From positions 1 to 18,780 of the forward strand of contig SXYT01000125.1 in assembly GCA_005788205.1 (NCBI GenBank): DNA of 18,780 nucleotides, read 5' to 3'. Each line of letters begins with the position of its first letter. Position 1 is the first letter of the stretch. Below are positions 12,709 to 18,780 of this stretch, one piece after another. The translations under genes were made by a program, and so were the position numbers. This stretch comes from Actinomycetota bacterium (GTDB taxonomy: Bacteria; Actinomycetota; Acidimicrobiia; Acidimicrobiales; Ilumatobacteraceae). The notes under the pieces are model-generated. The model was not told the DNA's origin and made no database searches. It was given only the letters and a program-made list of their open reading frames with translations.

Positions 12709-14568
12709 GTGAGAATGGGCCCACACAGTCTCCTCCCCGGTGACGCGAGCGTTGTGAAGGGTGCACGACTCCGTGGCTCGACGTTCAGGAGGGCCCGCCA
12801 GTTCGCCCGCCCCTACCGCTTCCACATCACCGGGTTCCTGTCTGCGATCCTCGTCTCGGCCCTCCTCGGGCTTGCTCCTCCGCTGTTGTTCCGCTCGATA
12901 CTCGACACCGCGATTCCGCGGGGCGACAGGGGTCTGATCACGACACTCGCCGTCGTCCTCGTGCTCGCCGCGCTGGGGGACGCCCTCTTTGCGATCGTGC
13001 AACGCTGGCTGAGCTCGACAATCGGCGAGGGGCTCATCTACGACCTGCGCGTGGCCCTGTTCGACAAGGTCCAGCGGATGCCGGTGGCCTTCTTCACCCG
13101 GACCCAGACGGGCGCGCTCATCAGCCGCCTCAACAACGATGTCATCGGTGCCCAGAGCGCAGTCACGTCCACGCTCGGCAGCGTGGTCTCGAACGTGGTG
13201 GTGCTGCTCACCACTCTCGCCGCGATGGTCGTGCTCGAGTGGCGCCTCACCGCACTGTCGCTCGTCGTCCTGCCCCTGTTCATCATCCCCGCGAAGCGGG
13301 TGGGCGTCCGTCTCGGCGGTATCGCCCGGGAGCAGATGGAGCTGAATGCCGAGATGAACACGCAGATGAGCGAGCGCTTCAACGTGGCGGGTGCGATCAT
13401 CGTCAAACTGTTCGGGCGTCGCGAGCGCGAGGTGTCGACGTTCGCGGGCCGGGCCGCCGGCGTGCGGAACAAGGGCATCCAGTCGGCGGTGTACGGACGG
13501 GTGTTCTTCGTGGCTCTCGGCTTCGTGGGGGCCATCGGAGCCGCGGCCATCTACGGGATCGGCGCCCACCTCGTGGTCAGCGGGGACATCAGCAACGGCA
13601 CGCTGGTGGCAATGGCCACCTTGGTCGCCCGGATCTACCAGCCGCTCACCGGGCTCACGAACGCCCGTGTCGAGGTCATCACCGCCTTCGTGAGTTTTGA
13701 CCGCGTGTTCGAGGTGCTGGACGCACCGGAAGCAGTCACCGACCGTCTCGGTGCGGTCGACCTCGTCGCGCCGCACGGCGAGGTGGAGTTCGACAACGTG
13801 GTGTTCCGTTACCCCGCGGCGGCGGAGGTGAGCATCGCGTCGCTCGAGTCAGCGGGCGTGATGGCGGGTTCGGACCCCGACACGGACGTGCTCCGCGGGG
13901 TGACGCTGAGGGTGGCCGCGGGCGAGACCGTCGCCGTCGTCGGGTCGAGCGGCTCCGGGAAGTCGACCATGGCCTCGCTCGTGCCGCGTCTCTATGACGT
14001 CACCTCGGGTGCGGTCCGTGTGGACGGCACCGATGTTCGCGATCTCACCGCCGACACCCTCCGGGATGCGATCGGTGTCGTCATGCAGGACCCCCATCTC
14101 TTCCATGAGTCGATCGAGTCGAACCTGCGGTACGCCCGCCCTGGGGCCACGCACGAGGAGATCGTCGCGGCTTGCCGCGCTGCGCGCATCGACGGGATGA
14201 TCTCGGCGCTCCCGGACGGGTACTCCACGGTGGTCGGCGAGCGCGGCTACCGGATGTCCGGCGGCGAGAAGCAGCGGATCGCCATCGCGCGGATGCTCCT
14301 GAAGGACCCCGCGATCATCGTGCTCGACGAGGCCACCAGCCACCTGGACAACGAGAACGAGGCCCTGGTCCAGGAGGCACTTGATGCCGCCCTTCACGGC
14401 CGCACGGCCATCGTGATCGCCCACAGGCTCTCCACGGTGCGCGATGCCGACCGCATCGTGGTCCTCGACGCCGGGGTGATAGCCGAGCAGGGCACCCATG
14501 ACGAGCTCATGGGGCTGGACGGCATGTACGCGGCCCAGGTGAGGGCCGGCGGGTCGTTCGTCTCCTGA
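12709..14568 (+). CDS. ABC multidrug-type exporter, fused TMD-NBD
   Basis: This 619-aa half-transporter acts as a dimer to export hydrophobic compounds or lipids with ATP. A six-helix type I exporter TMD spans roughly residues 35-325. The ATPase domain has Walker A GSSGSGKST (412-420), Q-loop Gln460 (MQDPHLF), signature MSGGEKQR (516-523), Walker B IIVLDE (536-541), D-loop SHLD and H-loop His572. Between the A-loop region (FRYP, 366-369) and Walker A lies a 25-30 residue insert, AAAEVSIASLE and following, which from memory is common in one actinobacterial exporter subgroup. Start is a GTG at 12709, fixed by the -10 box 7 nt before it; there is no SD. The substrate is unknown. Pairing with the divergent peptidase suggests shared control. 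Confidence 0.92.
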   Translation: MRMGPHSLLPGDASVVKGARLRGSTFRRARQFARPYRFHITGFLSAILVSALLGLAPPLLFRSILDTAIPRGDRGLITTLAVVLVLAALGDALFAIVQRWLSSTIGEGLIYDLRVALFDKVQRMPVAFFTRTQTGALISRLNNDVIGAQSAVTSTLGSVVSNVVVLLTTLAAMVVLEWRLTALSLVVLPLFIIPAKRVGVRLGGIAREQMELNAEMNTQMSERFNVAGAIIVKLFGRREREVSTFAGRAAGVRNKGIQSAVYGRVFFVALGFVGAIGAAAIYGIGAHLVVSGDISNGTLVAMATLVARIYQPLTGLTNARVEVITAFVSFDRVFEVLDAPEAVTDRLGAVDLVAPHGEVEFDNVVFRYPAAAEVSIASLESAGVMAGSDPDTDVLRGVTLRVAAGETVAVVGSSGSGKSTMASLVPRLYDVTSGAVRVDGTDVRDLTADTLRDAIGVVMQDPHLFHESIESNLRYARPGATHEEIVAACRAARIDGMISALPDGYSTVVGERGYRMSGGEKQRIAIARMLLKDPAIIVLDEATSHLDNENEALVQEALDAALHGRTAIVIAHRLSTVRDADRIVVLDAGVIAEQGTHDELMGLDGMYAAQVRAGGSFVS

Positions 14569-14596
14569 CCCGGGGGAAGTTCGTACCCCCCCTTCG

Positions 14597-14602
14597 TAGA
14601 GT
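14597..14602 (+). promoter_or_regulatory. Putative -10 box (TAGAGT) for leaderless xseA
   Basis: TAGAGT ends 6 nt before the GTG at 14609. The in-frame GTG at 14603 directly abuts the box and could not be on a transcript made from it, so 14609 is the better start. No ribosome site is visible. Confidence 0.5.
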
Positions 14603-14608
14603 GTGGCG

Positions 14609-15793
14609 GTGCCCGACATCCAGTTCGTCGACGGGGTCCCCTCGCTCACGGTCAGCCAGTTCGCCGATGCGCTGAACAACGTCCTCGGGCAGTCGTTCGA
14701 CGAGGGGGTGTGGATCGAGGGCGAAATCCAGGGGCTCAAGCCCGCGAAGCCGCACCTCTACTTCTCGCTCATCGAGGAGAAGAACGGCAAGAAGTCCAAG
14801 CTCGACATCAAGATCTTCGCCGGGGTCCTCGCCAGCCTCCAGAAGAAACTTCGCAACGCCGGCCTGGAGCTGAAGGACGGCATGAGGGTGCGCGTGCGGG
14901 GCAACCCCGACTTCTACGCCCCGTTCGGCAGCTTCGGGCTGAAGACGTTCGACATCGACACGAAGTTCACGGTCGGTGACATCGCCGAGCAGCGCGCCGC
15001 CCTCATCCAGAAACTGAAGGACAACGGCACCACGAAGCTGAACAAGCGCCGGCCCGTGCCTCTCGTGCCGCTGAGGCTCGGCATCGTGAGCAGCAGCCAG
15101 GCTGCCGGCTTCGCGGATGCACGCAAGCACCTGCTGGACTCCGGCATCGGCTTCAGCATCACCCTGTGCGACGTGCGCGTCCAGGGTGACGAGGCCGTCC
15201 CCATGATCGTCGGCGCGATCCAGGCCCTCAGCCGGCGCGACGACATCGACATTGTCCTCGTGATGCGTGGCGGCGGTTCCAAGAGTGATCTTGCCGCGTT
15301 CGACGACGAGCGGATCGCCATGGCCATCGCCCGGTGTGCGCACCCGGTCTTCACCGGCATCGGCCACCAGGTCGACCAGAGCGTGGCTGACATCGTCGCC
15401 CACACCGAGTGCAAGACGCCCACGGCGTGCGCCGATGCCGTCATCGACGTCGTGAACGACTTCCTCCACGACCTCACCACCACAGCGGCCATGGTGCGGT
15501 CCGCCACGCTGACCGCGGTCGAGAAGGCGCGCGGCCGCATGAGGATCTCGCGGGAGAGGCTGGTCACGCGGACGCGCACCGCACTGGAGCGCGAGCAGCA
15601 GCGGGTGACGATGCACGCGGTCATGGTGCGGGGTCTCGACCCGGCTGTCACCATGGCGCGCGGGTGGTCGATCACCCGCACGGCGGACGGCACGGTGGTG
15701 CGCTCCGTCGCAGACGTTGCGCCCGGCGAAACGATCACGACACTGGTGGCCGACGGGGCCATCTCGAGCACGGTGGAGGAGACGAACCGATGA
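14609..15793 (+). CDS. xseA: Exodeoxyribonuclease VII large subunit
   Basis: This 394-aa catalytic subunit of ExoVII degrades single-stranded DNA from both ends in repair and recombination. The N-terminal OB-fold ssDNA-binding domain contains WIEGEIQGLK...HLYFSL. The nuclease domain shows GIVSSSQAAGFADA, the VMRGGGSKSDLAAFDDE block and the FTGIGHQVDQSVAD block, which carry the conserved Asp, His and Asp residues of the family. KTPTACADAV replaces the more usual RAPTPSAAAE. A long helical region follows, then a C-terminal RGWSITRTADGTVVRS segment. It is on the short side for XseA, which often has 400-450 aa. Its stop codon overlaps the xseB ATG (ATGA), the classic pairing of the two subunits. 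Confidence 0.95.
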   Translation: MPDIQFVDGVPSLTVSQFADALNNVLGQSFDEGVWIEGEIQGLKPAKPHLYFSLIEEKNGKKSKLDIKIFAGVLASLQKKLRNAGLELKDGMRVRVRGNPDFYAPFGSFGLKTFDIDTKFTVGDIAEQRAALIQKLKDNGTTKLNKRRPVPLVPLRLGIVSSSQAAGFADARKHLLDSGIGFSITLCDVRVQGDEAVPMIVGAIQALSRRDDIDIVLVMRGGGSKSDLAAFDDERIAMAIARCAHPVFTGIGHQVDQSVADIVAHTECKTPTACADAVIDVVNDFLHDLTTTAAMVRSATLTAVEKARGRMRISRERLVTRTRTALEREQQRVTMHAVMVRGLDPAVTMARGWSITRTADGTVVRSVADVAPGETITTLVADGAISSTVEETNR

Positions 15794-16077
15794 GCAGCAA
15801 GAAGACCCCCGCAGGGGAACCGAAGGGCTACGCCGAGGCGATGTCCGAACTGGAGGGGATCCTCCGGGAGATCGATTCCGCCAGCGTGGACGTGGATGTC
15901 CTCTCCGTCAAGGTGCAGCGGGCATCGTTCCTGGTGGAGTGGTGCACCTCGCGCATCACTGCCGCGCAGGCAACCATCGACGAGCTCGTTGCCGGGCTGC
16001 CCGAGGACGACGGCGACTATGAAGACACGGATGACGATGACGAGGATTACGACGACGACGAGGATGACGACGAGTGA
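15790..16077 (+). CDS. xseB: Exodeoxyribonuclease VII small subunit with acidic C-terminal tail
   Basis: This 95-aa protein consists of a normal XseB part at about residues 13-70 (YAEAMSELEGILREIDS..., a helical hairpin that coats the XseA coiled coil) and a C-terminal tail. Residues 72-95 hold 20 Asp/Glu in 24 positions. XseB of most bacteria is 60-80 aa and lacks such a tail. The ATG overlaps the xseA stop by 4 nt. The stop overlaps the GTG of the prenyl synthase (GTGA). The tail is encoded by GAC/GAT/GAG codons that form a low-complexity stretch at about 16003-16074, with no frameshift visible. Confidence 0.9.
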   Translation: MSSKKTPAGEPKGYAEAMSELEGILREIDSASVDVDVLSVKVQRASFLVEWCTSRITAAQATIDELVAGLPEDDGDYEDTDDDDEDYDDDEDDDE

Positions 16078-17120
16078 TCGACACCGCCCGGTTCACGTCC
16101 CTCGTTGACGAGCGACTCGCCCGGGTGGTCCGGCGCGAACGTGACAACTACGGGCACCTCGACGGGCATGTCGAGTGGGTGCTGGATGAGATCGAGCGTC
16201 TGGTGCGGGCCGGCGGCAAGCGCGTGCGTCCGGAGTTCGCGCACCTCGGCTGGATTGCCGCGGGTGGCGAGCCGTGCGCGCGGACAGCGGTGAACATCGG
16301 TGCCGCACTCGAGCTGCTGCACGTGTCCGCACTCGTCCACGACGACGTGATCGACGGTGCCGTCACGCGCCGTGGTGCTGACACCACCCACGTGCGGGTC
16401 GCCAGGGACCACCGTGACCGGGGCTGGTCCGGCGATGAACGGCGCATCTCCGAGGGCGCGGCACTGCTGGCGGGCAACGTCGCTCTTGCCATGGCGGACG
16501 CCGCGCTCGGCGAGGTGAACGCGGCCGCGCGCAAGCAGTGGACGAGGGTGCGCATCGAGGTGAACCTCGGCCAGTACATGGATCTTCTCGGTGCTGCCTC
16601 GCACGACATGGATCCCGACAGGGTGCTGGTCATGATGGCCATGAAGACCGCCAAGTACACCGTGGAGAGACCGCTGCGAATGGGTGCGGCAGCCGCCGCC
16701 GGCCCCGACAACGAGTGGATCGCGGAGTCGCTCAGTTCTTTCGGTGAGCTCCTCGGCATCGCGTTCCAGTTGCGCGATGACGTGCTGGGGGTCTTCGGCC
16801 GCACCGACATCACCGGCAAGCCGGTGGGCGACGACCTGCGCGAGGGCAAGACCACGATGCTGCTCGCCCAGGCACTGGTGCGCGCCGATGCATCACAGCG
16901 CGAGATCCTCTCGCGCATCGGGGACCCCTCACTCACGGATGCGGACATTGCGCGCATCCAGCAGGTCATCATCGACACCGGTGGCCTGAATGTCGTCGAG
17001 AACGACATCAACGGTTTCCGCAACAAGGCGCTCGGGCTGCTCGAGGGTCGCGACCTTCCCGACGGTGTCGCCGAGGAACTGACGGCAATCGCCCACAGGG
17101 TGACCAGCCGGGACTACTGA
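16074..17120 (+). CDS. Polyprenyl / geranylgeranyl diphosphate synthase
   Basis: This 348-aa trans-prenyltransferase condenses IPP onto allylic diphosphates, for menaquinone, carotenoid or other isoprenoid chains. The family landmarks are GGKRVRP (47-53), the first Asp-rich motif HDDVID (Asp90, Asp91, Asp94), GQYMDLLGA, KTAKYTVERP (191-200), and the second Asp-rich motif QLRDDVLGVFG (Asp235, Asp236, with Gly at the usual fifth-position Asp). It ends with GKPVGDDLREGKTT. The LGVFG form and the GDDLREGK block are typical of actinobacterial IdsA-like synthases (family knowledge). Chain length cannot be read safely, though C20 is likely. The GTG start overlaps the xseB stop, so it belongs to the same operon though not the same pathway. 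Its stop overlaps the convergent hydrolase gene by 7 bp. Confidence 0.92.
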   Translation: MIDTARFTSLVDERLARVVRRERDNYGHLDGHVEWVLDEIERLVRAGGKRVRPEFAHLGWIAAGGEPCARTAVNIGAALELLHVSALVHDDVIDGAVTRRGADTTHVRVARDHRDRGWSGDERRISEGAALLAGNVALAMADAALGEVNAAARKQWTRVRIEVNLGQYMDLLGAASHDMDPDRVLVMMAMKTAKYTVERPLRMGAAAAAGPDNEWIAESLSSFGELLGIAFQLRDDVLGVFGRTDITGKPVGDDLREGKTTMLLAQALVRADASQREILSRIGDPSLTDADIARIQQVIIDTGGLNVVENDINGFRNKALGLLEGRDLPDGVAEELTAIAHRVTSRDY

Positions 17121-17776
17121 ACCGTCGCGTAGATGTCCAGTGCCTCCTGCACGGAGACGCCGGTGAGCACCCCGGCCTCGGGAGTGATTGCCTCCAGCCA
17201 CGGAGGGGAGACACGTGCACAGCTCGTGATCGGTTCGTCCATGCCGGACTCGTGCGTGGCGAGGCGCAGGAAGGTGAGTGCGTAGCTCGCAGGGCGCGCA
17301 TCACGGGACAGCTCCACGATCGCCATCGGGTCCGGTGCGGCGCCGCTGCGCACAGGGGCGGAAAATTCCGTCGTCGAACTGACATGGACCGGGCCACCTG
17401 CAAGACCCGGACCGTCGGTGATGACTGCACCCCGGACGAGTGAGGGCCTGGCCCCGGCGATCAGGAAAGCCACGTAGCCACCGAGCCCCCGGCCGAGCAC
17501 CGTGCACTCCCCGATGTGGCGCAGCGCGACATCGACGTCTGCCATGAGGATCTCGCAGGAATAGCCGCCGCCCATGGGCACGGAGGACTGGCCGTGACCG
17601 GTGAAATCGAGCGCCCAGACGGGTCCTGCCCACGCGGCATCGATTGTGGACATGCGTGCAGCATCCTCGCCGAGCCCGTGCAGGAGAAGGAGGGGCCGTC
17701 CGCGGCCGTCCCTGACGCGGTGAAGGGCCAGCGTGACCTTGTTGTGGGGCAGGAGGACGGTCTCGAGCATGCTCAT
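17114..17776 (-). CDS. Alpha/beta-hydrolase-fold protein lacking the nucleophile
   Basis: This short 220-aa protein has alpha/beta-hydrolase features: LLLLHGLGEDA (29-39, oxyanion loop), LDFTGHGQS (56-64) and the nucleophile-elbow region VLGRGLGGYVAF (93-104). The elbow reads G-R-G-L-G, with Gly97 (codon GGG) where Ser, Asp or Cys should stand. The usual C-terminal Asp strand and catalytic His are missing too: the protein stops about 40-60 residues before a typical hydrolase would. It is probably not a classical hydrolase and may act as a binding or partner protein. No frameshift or internal stop is seen, so it looks like a maintained variant. The ATG at 17776 overlaps the stop of the upstream, intact hydrolase (ATGA), so they are co-translated. 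A second in-frame ATG lies at 17770. Confidence 0.75.
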   Translation of the reverse strand: MSMLETVLLPHNKVTLALHRVRDGRGRPLLLLHGLGEDAARMSTIDAAWAGPVWALDFTGHGQSSVPMGGGYSCEILMADVDVALRHIGECTVLGRGLGGYVAFLIAGARPSLVRGAVITDGPGLAGGPVHVSSTTEFSAPVRSGAAPDPMAIVELSRDARPASYALTFLRLATHESGMDEPITSCARVSPPWLEAITPEAGVLTGVSVQEALDIYATVQ

Positions 17777-18687
17777 GAGAGGAACTCCAGGATCATCGCC
17801 GCGACGCGGTCGGGCTCCTCGATGTGGATGAAGTGGCCGACACCGTCCAGCACCTCGAGCCGCCCGCCCGCGGGCAACCAGGGCTTGATGTCGCGTGCCC
17901 GTGCGCCCCATCCCATCGGTTCGTCGACGGTGCCGAGAAGACCGAGGAACGGCACGGTGAGCGCGGCCATGCGCAAGGAACTCCACTCGGGCCGCCACGG
18001 ACCGAACCCACCGAAGCGCATGCTCGGGTCGAGAGTCCATCGCCACCCGTCGTTGCTGCGATGCGCACCGACGGTCACGAGGTACTCCAGCCATTCCTTG
18101 CTGAGCCGCGGGTTCATCCGGCCGCGACGCTGGGCGAGTTCCTCCAGTGTGCCCGGCTTGCGGATCGAGGAGCCGGCCTCGTGGCGGAAGTCGAGCCAGC
18201 CACCGATCTCGTTCGCGAGCATGCGCGACTGGTCATGGTCCGGGACGTCGGGCATGCGGCGCTTGCTCGGCATCCCGTCGATGTTCACCATCCGGGAGAT
18301 GCGGTACGGCGAGCCGTCGCACAGTTGCAGCATGAGAGCCCCGCCCTTGGAGTGACCCACCACCGGTGCGGGCCTGTCCGTCACCGAGGTCATCACCGAG
18401 AGCGCATCGCGGATGTCTGCGTCCCAGCCGTAGAGGGCCGCGTGATCGCTGGCACCGTGGCCACGGTGGTCCCACGACACGACTCGCCAGCCGCCTGCCG
18501 CCAGGAGGGGGGCGAACACGTCGAAGGTACGGGCAAAGTCGCTGCCGCCGTGCACGAGGAACAGGACCGGGTCGGCCTCGTTGCCCCACTCGTAGACGGA
18601 AATCCCGACTCCACCCGCGTCGTGGTGGCGGGTCCTGTCGGGCCGACGGGCCCCGGGGAAGTTTCTTTCGTCAGGATGGGCACTCAT
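17773..18687 (-). CDS. Alpha/beta hydrolase
   Basis: This 304-aa hydrolase has all the catalytic pieces: VHGGSDFA oxyanion loop (around 45-52), WDHRGHGASD (72-81), nucleophile Ser in GHSKGG (near 111), an Asp in GTVDEPMGW, and His in GHFIHIEEPDRVA near the C-terminus. The order fits the epoxide hydrolase/haloalkane dehalogenase/esterase superfamily, but no substrate can be named. A cap region of about 110 residues lies between the nucleophile strand and the Asp. The start is an ATG at 18687 with a -10 box 9 nt upstream. It is the first gene of a two-gene minus-strand operon with the nucleophile-less paralogue. Confidence 0.9.
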   Translation of the reverse strand: MSAHPDERNFPGARRPDRTRHHDAGGVGISVYEWGNEADPVLFLVHGGSDFARTFDVFAPLLAAGGWRVVSWDHRGHGASDHAALYGWDADIRDALSVMTSVTDRPAPVVGHSKGGALMLQLCDGSPYRISRMVNIDGMPSKRRMPDVPDHDQSRMLANEIGGWLDFRHEAGSSIRKPGTLEELAQRRGRMNPRLSKEWLEYLVTVGAHRSNDGWRWTLDPSMRFGGFGPWRPEWSSLRMAALTVPFLGLLGTVDEPMGWGARARDIKPWLPAGGRLEVLDGVGHFIHIEEPDRVAAMILEFLS

Positions 18688-18696
18688 CGCGGACCA

Positions 18697-18702
18697 AGGT
18701 TA
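18697..18702 (-). promoter_or_regulatory. Putative -10 box (TAACCT) for the hydrolase pair
   Basis: TAACCT on the minus strand ends 9 nt before the ATG at 18687. A transcript starting 7 nt after the box would have a 0-3 nt leader, so this is near-leaderless. No ribosome site is visible. Confidence 0.4.
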
Positions 18703-18741
18703 GGTGCTCGCGCCCCTGTGGCCGTCATGGGCCAGTTGTTG

Positions 18742-18759
18742 AGGTGTCACACCTAGCAT
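18742..18759 (+). promoter_or_regulatory. 13-bp palindrome abutting a -10 box (TAGCAT)
   Basis: AGGTGT-C-ACACCT (18742-18754) is a perfect inverted repeat with 6-bp arms. Its last T is the first base of TAGCAT (18754-18759), which ends 7 nt before an ATG at 18767. The position is that of a repressor operator over the promoter spacer. Confidence 0.45.
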
Positions 18760-18766
18760 GGGGTCG

Positions 18767-18780
18767 ATGTTCCTGCGCAC
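18767..18780 (+). CDS. Start of an unidentified gene (runs off the window)
   Basis: An ATG at 18767 followed by four codons' worth of sequence (MFLR...) reaches the right edge. The only evidence for a gene is the leaderless promoter geometry: TAGCAT ending 7 nt before the ATG, as in the ABC transporter gene. The product cannot be guessed. Confidence 0.4.

Noticed and set aside
12667..13776. In-frame upstream extension of the Tap-like peptidase, giving an 865-aa open frame on the minus strand
   Set aside because: The extension lies antisense to the ABC exporter, has His/Arg/Glu-rich shadow composition and would place the lipoprotein signal in mid-protein. The -10 box and GTG at 12666 explain the true start.
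13798..13890. Insert in the ABC ATPase domain as a novel domain fusion
   Set aside because: From family knowledge a similar insert between A-loop and Walker A is common in an actinobacterial exporter subgroup, and all ATPase motifs are intact.
16020..16074. GAC/GAT-rich stretch as a DNA tandem repeat
   Set aside because: It codes in frame for the acidic tail of XseB, and the units are irregular.
1..18780. Mobile element, phage, CRISPR or defence island
   Set aside because: No transposase, integrase, terminal repeats, repeat-spacer array or defence-family motif was found on either strand, and gene content and composition look uniform.

Overview
The window is a gene-dense stretch of a high-GC bacterial chromosome. 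GTG starts are frequent, spacers are short, and at least six genes appear to start without a leader, a few bases after a TANNNT -10 box. The actinobacterial type of prenyl synthase and ABC exporter, a Tap-like lipoprotein peptidase and a Ccr/epimerase pair point to Actinomycetota. Acidimicrobiia is my best guess, but that is an inference. No phage, transposon, CRISPR or defence locus is visible. This is a core and metabolic region, not an island.

Layout. 1-1507: the tail of recR converges on a CLC-F-type anion transporter. 1525-4546: a divergent carbon module has an acetyl-CoA acetyltransferase on the minus strand, and crotonyl-CoA carboxylase/reductase (ccr) plus methylmalonyl/ethylmalonyl-CoA epimerase on the plus strand. 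Together they suggest acetoacetyl-CoA formation and the carboxylating branch of an ethylmalonyl-CoA-type pathway. The thiolase has Pro in place of its catalytic His. 4684-7052: a lone A24 prepilin-type peptidase, an SDR and a standalone FEN-like 5'-3' exonuclease.

7068-8007 is an RNA island: SRP RNA on the minus strand, then tRNA-Ser(GGA), tadA (which shares one base with that tRNA), tRNA-Ser(CGA) and a strong terminator. 8070-14568: a DHA2 MFS exporter, a J-domain/TM/cysteine-domain membrane protein, a pirin, and a Tap-like secreted peptidase divergent from a multidrug-type ABC exporter. The last two share a 42-bp spacer that holds two face-to-face promoters with a perfect inverted repeat between them.

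14609-17120 is a tight operon with overlapping stops and starts: xseA, xseB (with an extreme acidic tail) and a polyprenyl/geranylgeranyl diphosphate synthase. 17114-18687 is a minus-strand pair of alpha/beta hydrolases overlapping by an ATGA; the second lacks its nucleophile. At the right edge a new leaderless gene begins at 18767, behind a 13-bp palindrome.

The points most worth a second look are the His-to-Pro thiolase beside ccr, the shared palindrome between the peptidase and exporter promoters, the J-domain membrane fusion, the nucleophile-less hydrolase, and the consistent leaderless promoter architecture.
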